This document shows, in pieces, positions 12,273 through 28,034 of a stretch of 64,000 bases of DNA. Source of the DNA: Piscicola geometra (Eukaryota; Annelida; Clitellata; Hirudinida; Piscicolidae). The position numbers were made by a program, and so were the translations under genes. How positions within the stretch are numbered: the stretch's first letter is position 1; each line of letters begins with the position of its first letter. Location: contig OX030956.1 in assembly GCA_943735955.1 (NCBI GenBank), forward strand, positions 2,251,912 to 2,315,911. The letters run 5' to 3'. The notes under the pieces are model-generated. The model saw nothing but the letters and a program-made list of their open reading frames with translations. It ran no database searches and was not told where the DNA came from.

Positions 12273-15200
12273 TTACTCAGAAATAGACTTTTTTTTCTTC
12301 TTTTTCTTCTTCTCCGTCCCTCCCTCTGCAACCTCCATCACATTCTCTGGCGCCTCCATCACTTCATCAACTGCCTTATCCTTCTTCTTCTTTTTCTTCT
12401 TGTCTGACTTCACTTCAACCTCTTTTGTCTGTTATTTAAATTTGTAAATATAAATAAATATACAAATGAAAATTCTTTTTTTTTAAATTAACATAATAGG
12501 AACTAATTTAAAATAATGTACATATGAATATCCAAAAATCCATCTTCACAACCATCCAACTTTTCACCACTCACCTCCTCCTCCACCTCCTCCTTTTCTT
12601 CCATTTCAGACACCTTCCTCTTGCTCTTCTTCTTCTTCGCCGACTTATCCAGAGACAATTTAGCCTGGAAAGGATGATGGTGGTAATGATTGTTCCACGT
12701 GAACAATCACGCAATCTCACCCTCAGTCACCACTTCCTTCGCTTACCTCCCATACTCCTAACCACCCACCCACCCACCTGCCCCCCACCCCTCCACCCAC
12801 CCACCTGTCCCCCACTCCTGCCCACCCACCTACCCCCTCCACCCACCTTATCGACAGCGATCTTCATGACGTCGACATTCTTGCGGGGCACCTCACCACT
12901 CTCATAGAACCTCAGCCTCTCCTCCACCTGCTCCCTCAACGTCTCTCCAAACACCTTCGAGGGGTTCTCTGCAGAGAGAGAAAGTGAGTGGGTGAGGGTG
13001 GATGGATGATTGAGGAGTGAGTGGTCAAAGGTGGTGGTGGTGAGTGAGTGTGGTTGAGTGGTGAAGCGTGTATAATGTGGTGCAAGCAAGATTTGCCGAT
13101 GTTATTCCAACAACTTCGCCTCAATCCACACCAACAATCTCCTAGTGCCCCATCAACATCGCCCACTTAACCCCCCCCCCCCTCCTCCCTCCTCCCATCC
13201 ACCCTCTGAACCCCCTATCGAACCAGAGAAGCAATCGATTCGTGAGGCGATGGAGCACTTGTTGGCGAGGTTCCTCGAGATGCGACCCTTGTTCTTGGCG
13301 GCAGCTCGGCCGATGAAGGTCGACTTGAAGATGTGACCGTACTTGGGCGTGTTTCCCTTCGTCTTGAGCGCTCGGAAGAGGGCCTTCTCGGCTCCGAGGA
13401 TCTGAACGGTCGAGGCGGGGTACTTCGCCAGGCTGGTGAGACTGCCTGCGTGCGCGATCAACCTTGCTCCCAGCTGGTGTGGTTGATGATGATAGTGGAG
13501 GTAGTGATGCCATTACAATCGATAACTAGACACAACTCACAAAAATCGCCATTGCTACATTAAGCAAAAACACACCAAATCCGCTTCACCCTCATTAAAC
13601 CACCACAACCACTCCACCACAACAACCACTCCACCATAACAACTACTCCACCATAACAACTACTCCACCACAACAACCACTCCACCCCCAAAACCACTCC
13701 ACCATAACAACCACTCTACCACCACAACCACTTCACTACCAGAACCGCTCCACCACCACACCACTCCACCACCACAACCACTCCACCACCACCACCACCA
13801 CCACCACCACCACCACAACCACTCCACCACCACCACCACCACCACAACCACTCCACCACCACCACCACTCCACCAGCACAACCACTCCACCACCACCACC
13901 ACTCCACCACCACAACCACTCCACCAGCACAACCACTCCACCACCACAACCACTCCACCAGCATCACAACCACTCCACCACCACCACAACCACTCCACCA
14001 GCACAACCACTCCACCACCACAACCACTCCACCAGCATCACAACCACTCCACCACCACCAAAACCACTCCACCATAACAACCACTCTACCACCACAACCA
14101 CTTCACTACCAGAACCGCTCCACCACCACACCACTCCACCACCACAACCACTCCACCACCACCACCACCACCACCACCACCACAACCACTCCACCACCAC
14201 CACCACCACCACAACCACTCCACCACCACCACCACTCCACCAGCACAACCACTCCACCACCACCACCACTCCACCACCACAACCACTCCACCAGCACAAC
14301 CACTCCACTACCACAACCACTCCACCAGCATCACAACCACTCCACCACCACCACAACCACTCCACCAGCACAACCACTCCACCACCACAACCACTCCACC
14401 AGCATCACAACCACTCCACCACCACCAAAACCACTCCACCATCACCACAACCACTCCACCAACACAACCACTCCACCACCACCACCGAGCAAGCACCTGC
14501 TCTCCCATCAGAGCTGACACATTGGGCGCCACCAAGTCCATCTTGTCGCTCAAGTAGTGGTGCTGTGTCTCCCTGTTGTGCATCATCGCCACCACCTGTG
14601 TGGTATCGTAGTGGTTGTTGTGGTGATGGTTGTTGTGATGATGGTTGTTGTGATGATGGTTGTTGTGATGGTTGTTGTTGTGGTGATTGTGTAGCTATAT
14701 TGCTTTAATGACAACATACCACAACACACCACATCACAAGAAAAAACAACACAACACTTCCCGCCAAACACCACATCACTACCACACCGTCACACCACAG
14801 CACACCACAGCACACACCAGCTACACCACAGCACACCACAGCACACCACAGCACACCTGTTTAGCGAACATCCCAGCTTGCACCATGTCCATCTCACTTA
14901 TCTCCATGCCTGCAAGGGGGTGCGTTGGTCGTTCGGTGGTGGTGGTTTTTGGTGTTGATTCAAACCACTATAATGCCAATCAACGTTGAATGACCCAGCA
15001 CACAGCTATTACCAAATCACGAAAACACCACAACCACACCACACCACAGCAACCACACCACAAACACACCACACCACAGCAACCACACCACAAACACACC
15101 CACCAAACTACAAACCACACCACACCCACCCATGGACGTCTTGGCGGCCTCAACGATCGCCTCGGCCTTGCCAGCGTCAGCAACCACCTCCTCCAGCTGC

Positions 15201-17790
15201 GGCAGCATGCCGTCGTCGAGGCTCTTGCGGTTGCCCAAGATGATGACGCACCTGATGGCGATGGTGATGATGATGGGGATGATGGTGATGATGATGATGG
15301 AGATGGAGATGATGATGATGATGATGACGATGATGATGGAGATGGAGATGATGATGATGACGACGATGATAAAAATGGTAGTAATGATGACGTACTTGGC
15401 GTATTGCGTGTTGTCAGTCACCAGTCTGGCAAGCTCTGGAAAGTGGTAGCCATACCACTCTCTTTGGCGTGGTGTGGTGGAGTGTGGTGGAGTGGTGAGA
15501 TGTGGTGGAGAAGTGACAATGGTTTGGTGTGGTGAGGTGTGGGGGGTAGAGAATGGAGGGTTGTTACTAACACAATATAAAAGCTACATTGTCTGTGGTC
15601 ACTATAGCCACATCACACCACACTAGACCCCTGCAACCACACACTACACCACACCCCCAAAAACCACTACACACCAACAACAAACCAAACCACCCACACC
15701 ACATTACAACCAACAACACATCAAACTACCCCACACCCCACACAACCACAACGACTCAGCAAACACACCACACACAACGACTCAGCAAGCACATGACACC
15801 GACTTGAGTCTCATGACGAAGGTGTTGATGTTCTTGTCTTGCTGGTCGAGCAGGTTGATCGACTGGATGATCATGTTGTCCGAGCGGTGTGCATTGAACT
15901 TCACCTGTGTGTGCGTCGTGTGGTCAAGTGGGTGTGCGTCGTGTGGTCGAGTGGGTGTGCGTTGTGTGGTCGAGTGGGTGTGCGTCGTGTGGTCGAGTGG
16001 GTGTGCGTTGTGTGGTCGAGTGGGTGTGCGTTGTGTGGTCGAGTGGGTGTGTGTTGGTGGTGCTTGCATGAGTGAGTGGGTGTGTGTTGGTGGTGCTTGC
16101 ATGAGTGAGTGAGTGTGTGGTTGGTGGTAGTTGCATGAGTGAGTGGGTGTGTGGTTGACTTGGTGCATGAGTGAGGTTGAGAGCTGAAAGGGTGAAGTAG
16201 GGAAGATGATGGAAGCCCGTCTAGACCTTGGATCGTGAGTAGGCGTGTCCGAGCCCCAACTGGGCCTTGTCTTGTGATAGGTCAGTCATACCCTTGATCA
16301 GACGCGGTCCATGGAAACGAAGACCTGTGATTTGATAGGACAAGAATTTTGAAAAGCCAATCAACATCAAGCTTTTTACTCACCCCGCCCACCCATACAT
16401 ATTCATTATCATCATCATCATCTCTGCACCTCACCCACAACCCCACTCCCCACCACAACACACCTCTCAGGATCTCGGGTACAACTCCGGTGTGCATGCA
16501 TGTTACACCCAGCTCGGCGTTGATGGACGTGCACAGGCGAGCGTCAGACACTCCAAGGATGCTCTTCTTCTTCTTCTTGTCGGTGGCATCGGCTGCTGCG
16601 GCTGCTAGGTTGGCTTCAAGGAAGGCCCGCAAGTCGGGGTGCATCACTCCTGGTTGAGTCGAATGGAGGGAGTGGGATGTATGAGTGTGGTGGAGTGGTA
16701 GGTGTGGAGGAAGAAATAGGTGTGGTGGAGTGGTAGGTGTGGAAGAAGAAATAGGTGTGGTGGGGTGGAAAGAGAGGTAGGAATAAAATGTGGTGAAATT
16801 TGGGCTTGTCATGAGAGTGGAGTGTATTTGAAGTCATACGGTGTGGTTGAGTGAAGTGTGATGGTGTTTAAAGAATGGAATGTGATAAAGACTAAGCGTG
16901 GAGATGTTCTAAGAGCACAACACATCAGACCACCACAGAACAGACGACACACCAGCACACAGGGCACACCTTCACTGATGGAGAGGACATTGTCGAGGGC
17001 GTTGGCACCCGACTTGAAGGGCGAGAAGGAAACTAGACTGATCACTGAATTGAATCTGAGCGAGTGTGATGGAGCAGTGCTGTAGTTTCAGGTGCCAAAA
17101 GATGAGTTTGGGAAATAATAACTATTGAAATTCAAAAAAAATATCGCATTATTACATATTAAGCACCCATCCCCCATCTCTTTTCTAACCTATTACAGCC
17201 TTTCTTACTACATAAAATTCCATTCTAACTTCTCTACCACCTCAGTCACCTCAACCACCAATCTAACACCTCCCTCACCTCAGCATTCACCATCATTTTG
17301 CTCCTTAACCATTACCACACCCACACCCACACATACACAGATATACAAACACCCACACACATACACAGATATACACACACAAACACACACACACACCTGC
17401 TGAGGTCAAGGACACTCTTCTCGAGGTCAGGCAGCAGGGTTCCGATCTCCTCGAACTCCTTCACAGCGAACAGTGTGTAGCCTGCAGCGTGCTCATACAG
17501 GATGTGCATGGATTTCGGCTGTTGGTTCATCGATGGTGGGTTAGGGTTATCATGACAAAATTTAATGGATGGCGATTTGAAATTTATAAAAATTATCTTA
17601 CACGTTGCATTCATACATTTTATATTAACGAGGTAATGAAATAAATTGAAGTTAACTAGTTTATCGTCTGCATTCAGATACAAAATAAATAAATGTAATC
17701 ACAATTTTAATAATTGAGGATATTTAGCGTTGAAAAAGTCAAATTCTAAAATTAATTAGTAGATAAGAGTGATTAAAATGTACTAACCAT
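12273..17790 (-). CDS. NOP56: NOP56, box C/D snoRNP core protein (14 coding exons, 517 aa)
   Basis: NOP56 is a nucleolar scaffold that joins NOP58, fibrillarin and 15.5K in 2'-O-methylating box C/D snoRNPs. Coding exons on the minus strand, in order: 17790-17788 (ATG only), 17518-17397, 17055-16970, 16649-16464, 16324-16227, 15904-15800, 15457-15396, 15251-15130, 14909-14857, 14595-14497, 13473-13224, 12968-12847, 12664-12575, 12428-12273. They total 1554 nt, exactly 518 codons with the stop. Recognisable blocks are the N-terminal [11 protein letters not shown], the coiled-coil region with DNMIIQSI, and the Nop domain in exon 11 with [28 protein letters not shown] and [13 protein letters not shown]. 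The tail (residues about 436-517) is lysine/glutamate-rich (KKKKKKKD), as in other NOP56 proteins. The protein is somewhat shorter than human NOP56 (594 aa), mostly in this tail. Exon 7 uses donor GTACGT at 15395, which keeps frame better than a donor three bases downstream. The gene is head-to-head with GNPDA. Confidence 0.96.
13590..14485. repeat. CCACCACAACCACT minisatellite in NOP56 intron 10, with a ~367-bp internal duplication
   Basis: Degenerate CCA/CAACCACT units fill the intron between NOP56 exons 10 and 11. A segment of about 367 bp (about 13680-14045) is repeated in direct orientation with few changes (about 14047-14412). On the transcribed strand the repeat is G/T-rich. Confidence 0.9.
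14605..14692. repeat. GTTGTTGTGATGAT repeat in NOP56 intron 9
   Basis: This is a tandem GGTTGTTGTGATGAT-type repeat just upstream (on the minus strand) of the exon 10 acceptor. The rest of the intron, to 14856, is CACCACA-rich. Confidence 0.75.
15252..15390. repeat. (GATGAT)n microsatellite in NOP56 intron 7
   Basis: Interrupted GAT/GATGGA trinucleotides fill nearly the whole short intron between exon 7 (15396) and exon 8 (15251). Confidence 0.85.
15912..16160. repeat. ~23-bp minisatellite in NOP56 intron 5
   Basis: Tandem units of GTGTGGTCGAGTGGGTGTGC type (about 23 bp) grade into GTGGTGCTTGCATGAGTGAGT units. The repeat occupies the acceptor-proximal part of the intron between exons 5 and 6. 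Confidence 0.85.
17312..17396. repeat. CA-rich microsatellite abutting the NOP56 exon 2 donor
   Basis: CACACCCACACACATACACAG-type sequence runs directly up to the exon 2 donor. On the minus strand the intron therefore begins GTGTGTGTGTGTG. Confidence 0.85.
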
Positions 17791-19241
<1,451 letters not shown>

Positions 19242-21409
19242 ATGAAGCTGATCCTGGTGGAGGACTCGGACAAGGTGGCAGACTGGACCGCTCGCTACAT
19301 CAAGAGGAGGATTGTCGACTTCGAGGCGTGCGAAGACAAGTACTTCGTGCTTGGTCTGCCCACAGGTTCGTCTCTCCCATTCTCTTCACCCATCCTAAAA
19401 CCCCTCACCCACCCTTCACCCACCCTCACCTACCCTCAATCACTTTCATTCAACCATTACCCTCCCGTCAGCCAGCCTCTTTCAACTCCAACCCTCACAC
19501 TCCTCTCACCTCTTTACCACTCTCCCATCAGCCCCTTCATCCAACACCCACCCCATCTCACCTCACCCTCATCCAACACCCCCCCCCCCCACCTCACCTC
19601 ATCCTCCCCCCACTTCACCCTCACCCCTCCCTCCCACCCCACCCCACCCTCACCCCCCCCCCCCCTCCACCCTCATCCTTCCCCAACCCCACCTCACTCT
19701 CACCTCACCCTCCCCCTCAGGGAGCACGCCCTTGAAGACGTACCGGAAGTTGGTGCAGATGCACAAGAGGGGCGAGTTGTCCTTCCGCTACGTCAAGACA
19801 TTCAATATGGATGAGTATGTCGGTGAGTCATGATAATGATGGGGATGATGATGATGATGATGAGGATGATGATTATTATTATTATTATTATTATTATTTA
19901 TTATTATGAAGATGATGATAAAAGTATTTAAAATTATAATGATGACAATAATAGTAAGACGACTAAAAATAAAATCCAAAAGAAGAAGAACTATAACAAT
20001 AATAGCATTAATAATAAAAATAATAATCGAAATATTGTGAACAATAACAGGCCTGGCGCGGGAGCACCCTGAGAGCTACCACTCCTTCATGTGGCAGCAC
20101 CTCTTCAGCCACATCGACATCCTTCCCGCCAACGTGCACATCCTTAACGGAAACGCATGTGTGTATTGTTTGTGTGTTTGTTTGTGTGTGTGTGTGTGAA
20201 TGTGTGTGTGGGTGTGTAGTTGATGTTTGGTTCGGTTTTGTGTGATTGGTGTTTGGTGTGGTGTGGTCTGTATGTGTATGGTTGGATGTGGTTGGGTGGG
20301 GTGGTAGTTGGATGGTGGTCACTCAGTTTGGCAATTCGAACAGGCGATTTGAAGGCCGAGTGTGAAAGCTATGAAGAGAAGATAAAACAAGCTGGTGGAG
20401 TGGAGCTATTCTTAGGAGGTTACACACACACAGACACACACACACACACAAACACACACAGACACACACACACACACACACACACACATACGCACACACA
20501 CGCACACAAAGGCATTGGACCGGATGGACACATCGCCTTCAACGAACCAGGTTCCAGTCTCGCCTCCTACACAAGGGTGATGATGATGATGATATTAATA
20601 ATGATGATGATGATGATAAACATGATGATGATGATAATAATGGTGATGATGATGATGACAGATAAAAACGCTGAACCAAGAGACCATCCAGGCCAACTCC
20701 AGGTTTTTCGAAGGTGCCAGCATGCTTTCAATGTAATCATAATAATAATAATTCAATAATAAAATTAATTACTTCAACTTTATATAATTGTATTTTTAAA
20801 GTTAATAACTTTAACTATATATAATTGTATTTTAAAAAATTAATAACTTTAACTACATATAATTGTATTTAAAAAAATTAATAACTTTAACTATATATAA
20901 TTGTATTTAACAAAATTAAATTAATTTAAAGAATTCTTTTCGTTTTTTCGTGCACTAAACCAATGTTTTCCCGCTTTTATTATTTTTGTCGCAAAAGCAC
21001 CATCATCATCATCATCATCACTGTTACCTTGGCGACATCCACCTGTCAGACGACGTGAACAAGGTCCCGAAGCAGGCCTTGACCGTGGGAGTTGGCACTG
21101 TCATGGCCGCCAGAGAGGTCTGCGCATGCTCCCTTCATGAGAATAATAAGAAGAAGAAGAAAAAGAATTTAAATAATAATTATTATAGTGATAATAATGT
21201 GGGTAAAAATGTAAATAATGTCAATAAAAATGAAATAATGTGCTTATACAGGTGATGATTCTTGTTACTGGCGCTCACAAAGCCCTCGCTCTACAGAAAT
21301 GCATTGAAGAAGGTTGCACACACACCTACACATACACACACACACACACACATACACACACACACACACACACACAAACACATACACACACACACACACA
21401 CACACATAA

Positions 21410-21441
<32 letters not shown>

Positions 21442-22092
21442 ACACACACACACATAAACACACACACACACACACACGCACAAACACACACACAGGAGTG
21501 AACCACATGTGGACTGCTTCAGCCTTCCAACATCACAGACAATGCACCTTCGTCGCTGACGAAGATGCCACACTGGAACTCAGAGTTAGAAAGTCTTCTT
21601 TCTCATCATCATCATCATCATCATCATTTTTATCATCATCTTCTTCTTCATCATCATCTTCATCATCATCATCATCATCATCATCATCTTCATCTACATC
21701 ATCATCATCATAATCATCTAAATCAACATCATCCTCTTCATCATCATCATCCTTTAGAAATTATTTTTGCCTATTTCTGAGGCTGGCATTAAACATTATA
21801 TAGCATCATTGACACATTTAAAACAAATGGCAATCACAGATTAAAAATTAATATTAATTGAGAGGCATCATGGCAGGGTGTAGTGGATGAGTGCCAGCTT
21901 CTTTATTCTGGTTTCCCTCGTTTGACAAAAACCAAACTCCTTTACCCTGACGATTCGTTTAGATTCATATATTTAAAATATTTACGTTAAAAGGCTATTT
22001 AATTTGCAACGCAGGTCAAAACAGTGAAGTACTTCAAGGACCTGATGGGCGTCCATAACAAACTGCTGAGCGAATCTGGAGAGGATAAGTGA
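19242..22092 (+). CDS. GNPDA: Glucosamine-6-phosphate deaminase/isomerase (10 exons, 273 aa)
   Basis: The enzyme converts glucosamine 6-phosphate to fructose 6-phosphate plus ammonia in the cytosol, feeding amino sugars back into glycolysis. Exons: 19242-19365, 19721-19822, 20051-20158, 20344-20418, 20512-20576, 20662-20713, 21050-21117, 21252-21312, 21496-21584, 22015-22092. They total 822 nt, 274 codons with the stop. The family signatures are intact: LGLPTGS, the TFNMDEYVG segment with the catalytic Asp of the NagB family, [16 protein letters not shown] with the Asp/His/Glu catalytic set, [15 protein letters not shown], and the VKTVKYFK block of the C-terminus. The length is close to animal GNPDA2 (276 aa). 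Exon 6 is taken to end at GAA-G with donor GTGCCA, because reading on reaches a stop while splicing to exon 7 restores the family spacing. It cannot be assigned to GNPDA1 or GNPDA2. Confidence 0.96.
20155..20340. repeat. GT-rich tract at the GNPDA exon 3 donor
   Basis: The intron starts GTGTGTATTGTTTGTGTG and stays G/T-rich until close to the acceptor. The next intron (20419-20511) is instead a CA repeat, starting right after the donor GTTACACACA. Confidence 0.8.
20760..20930. repeat. Tandem ~40-bp AT-rich repeat in GNPDA intron 6
   Basis: Four imperfect copies of a unit containing TTAATAACTTTAACTATA followed by ATAATTGTATTT lie in tandem. Confidence 0.85.
21318..21494. repeat. (CA)n microsatellite filling GNPDA intron 8
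   Basis: CA repeats with AAAC, ATAC and AGAC interruptions run from just after the exon 8 donor (21313) to the CACACAG acceptor at 21495. Confidence 0.92.
21600..21758. repeat. (TCA/TCT)n microsatellite in GNPDA intron 9
   Basis: TCATCATCA with TCT and TTT interruptions. It begins about 15 bp after the exon 9 donor. Confidence 0.9.
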
Positions 22093-22836
22093 GAAAAGAA
22101 GATTCCGTTTGAGCCCATGAAAAATGCTTTTGGGAAGATTCAATACTTTCTTGCGCTCATCTAGGGGAAACTATTATAAAGATTTCTTTGCATTTGTTCT
22201 TCAGTCATTCATTTTTGCAAACAAATCCGATTTAAAGTCGGCACTCAGCAGTCAAACATGTGAACAGTTTTTTGCATTTGTATATTTTCACTTGAATGAA
22301 TGCACAGGGATGTAAGCAAACTGAAATTAAACTCGTTTAACAATCCTTACTGAACTTTCTGATTTATAAAACCTTGTCATTTTTGTATATACTATTCTTA
22401 TTTTCTTTAATTCTGTTTGATTTTTTTGAATTTTTCTTAAAACTCGTTTCACACGCATAGCTACTCTAGCTACATTTCTAATGCCTTGAGCTACTGAGGC
22501 ATCAGCAGCATTCGAAGCTACAACCTTGGCCTCCAAGTCGAACAATTTATCTAATTCTCAGCACACGACTTGCTTGCAACAACCACCTTATTCGATCTCT
22601 CAGGGTGATTAATCGTTCGAAAAGTGAAAATAACTAGCGCTTGTAATATTCAAGGAAATATACGTGGTCATTTTGTGTTTACAACTTCCTAAAGGGTCGT
22701 CACAACAACATTGGAAAAGTATTGCTAAAGTTTTAAGTATAAAGTACTAAGTATCATCATCAAAGTATACTTAAGTATTCTATATGTATTGTTGAAGTGG
22801 ACACAGAGCAGAGAAGGAGGACACCAGTGTGACCAA
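22093..22836. other. Spacer between GNPDA and the discoidin/EGF membrane-protein gene
   Basis: AT-rich. A minus-strand frame at 22545-22327 reads as a short alanine/valine- then lysine-rich peptide (it includes AADASVAQGIRNVARVAMRV). Nothing around it looks like an exon of a known family, so it could be a relic of a mobile element or chance. The right end must contain the promoter and 5' UTR of the next gene. Confidence 0.4.
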
Positions 22837-25556
<2,720 letters not shown>

Positions 25557-26564
25557 TATCCACCACGCATCTTTCCATCAACCATCCACCTTCCATCCTT
25601 CCATCTTACATCCACTTTCCACCCTTCCTTCTAACATTAACATGTTTATAGAACATAAAACCATAGTTTTTTAATTAAACACGTTAAAGATCGTCTAAAT
25701 TGTCAACTCTTTCAATTGTACAGTGCTAGAGGATTATTAGAAATGTTTTTGCAGGCAGACGCCATGGGTTCGCCTGCTGTATTTATGCAGATAAGTGTCT
25801 GTTGGTGGAGGGAGTAGGGCAGTTGTGGTGATCTGCTGCAAATCTTGGGGGGGTCTTACCAAGAATAGACGATCTTGGGGGGTCCTGGAGTCCAGACTTC
25901 CCCTTCCCCCACTTAAAAAAACATGTATAGTTTAGTTTAGTTTAGGGAGTTAAACCACGCAGATCTTTTGACCTCTATAATGGTTAAACTTAAATTTAAA
26001 AACTTCTGTTTTGATACTAATATTCAAGAAAGCAATGAATAGTTTTGTTTTAGACCGCTATCAATATAACTACACATACTCACCAAGTATTACTATATAA
26101 ACATTATGTTTTAAGCCATGTTAGACGATTATGCTCGTATCAAAACAAGAGTTTTTGGGGAAAAGTGGGGGGTCCACATAAAAGAGATCCGAAAAACAAT
26201 AAAAAAGTATAAAAACACTCACCATTTATTCTTAGTCGCAAAAGACCTGCATGAGAAACAAATGCATGAAAGATGCAGTAGAACTTCATCTCAGACTAAT
26301 AAGCCGGCTTTCAAAAGGATAGATCATACACCGGTCAAATTATACATGTTTCACTATTCTAATCTGAATTTGGACGAAATTGTTATAACTGGTTTCAATT
26401 CATTTTCAATAAATATATTTTGATGTTTGTATGGTATTGTTTTTAGTTTGAGCCCGATAGTTGAACCGCACAAGATGGTGTAAACCCTCATTGAACCTAG
26501 TGGAGCTGTTTTTTTTAAATATATATATTTATTAATTTTCACTCAACCCGACATAAGTTCAAAA
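25557..26564. other. AT-rich spacer upstream of NAA15
   Basis: No exon with family similarity is seen. A 101-codon plus-strand frame (26118-26423) lacks similarity I can recognise and is treated as chance. The 3' UTR of the upstream gene and the NAA15 promoter and 5' UTR must lie here. Confidence 0.45.
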
Positions 26565-27897
26565 ATGTCTCTTGTAACCGATTTACCTCCCAAGGAAAAT
26601 GCGTTGTTTAAGCGACTACGGGTAAAAAAAATTCTAGTCATGCTTTCGGAACGTAAAAATCAGACTAAAATAAAAATTTAAAAAGCACTGCTTTAAAAAT
26701 TTTTAAAATAATTTATTTATTTTCCAAATAAACAGAAGTGTTATGAGTGGAAGCAATACAAGCAGTATAAGAATGGTCTGAAATTTGCAAAACAAATTTT
26801 AAGTAATCCAAAGTTTAGTGATCATGCTGGTTAGTAATTCATAAAATAAATTTTTAAATGATTTCATTCCATTTTGAAACATATTAATAAAACTTAATTT
26901 TTAAACGGCTTTCATCTTCATATATTCACCTTTTAGAATAACAACTTCCTTACTGCAACAACAGAAACGCTAGCTACAAAGGGTTTGATATTGAGTTGCA
27001 TGGGCAAGAAGGAGGAGGCGTTTGAACTGGTGCACAGGGGCCTTCGCAACAACCCAAAAAGCCACTTGTGTTGGCATGCCTACGCCATTCTCCTAAGGGC
27101 TGACCGCAAGTACGACGAGGCCATCAAGTGTGTGCGCAATGCCCTCAAGTGTGACAAGGTGCATGTGCAGTTCAAACTCAACATTCTTAACATTAATCTC
27201 AAAATTTCAAATTCTTATTTTATTCTCTTTTTTTTATGAAGAATTTTTTTTCTATTTTCTTTCAGTTTTTCACATCGATCTACATGACTGCATCATCTCA
27301 CCAAGCCACTTGTACTACATGCACTACAACAACGCCACTTGCACCACCATCATCACGAAGGGCACCAAAAAACCACTACCACTCACCACCACCACCACAA
27401 CCATCCCCTTACACAGGACAACATCTTGTATCTGAGAGACCTCTCCATCTTCCAGATCCAGATGAGGGATCTGCAAGGATACAGGGTGAGTCGTTGTCGT
27501 TGATGATCCACTTTTATCTTGGGGTGGTGGTTGTGCTACAGATTAATTTTATATTCTGTGCAGAGACAGCTTATACAATAACTAATACACACTTTAATGG
27601 TCACAAGACAGAATAATAAAAAAATTATTACAAAATTAAATAATTATCTTGCAGAATAATAATAATAATAATAGTTCATCAATTCTTAAAATATCATCGA
27701 CAACAACAACAACAGAATCATCCACAACAACAACAACAACAGTGTTGACACCACCACAGGAGACGCGTTACCAGTTGCTGGTGTTGCGGCCGGGTCAGAA
27801 GGTGTCGTGGATCGGCTACGCGATGACTCACCACCTGACCGGCGACTTCGACATGGCCCTGAATGTTCTCGAGGAGTTCAGGAAGACCCAGACTGTG

Positions 27898-27930
<33 letters not shown>

Positions 27931-27952
27931 TGCGTGTGTGTGTGTGTGTGTG

Positions 27953-28034
<82 letters not shown>

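Noticed and set aside
12183..17085. Plus-strand frames overlapping NOP56 exons and introns
   Set aside because: They are antisense shadows of the NOP56 exons and of CCACCA repeats, with no family similarity.
17519..17787. Intronic box C/D snoRNA in NOP56, as NOP56 hosts snoRNAs in vertebrates
   Set aside because: No pair of RTGATGA and CTGA boxes with a terminal stem and plausible spacing was seen in this or the other NOP56 introns. TGATGA matches elsewhere lie in GAT microsatellites.
26118..26423. 101-codon frame upstream of NAA15
   Set aside because: No similarity, poor codon context and no splice or promoter support; likely chance in AT-rich DNA.
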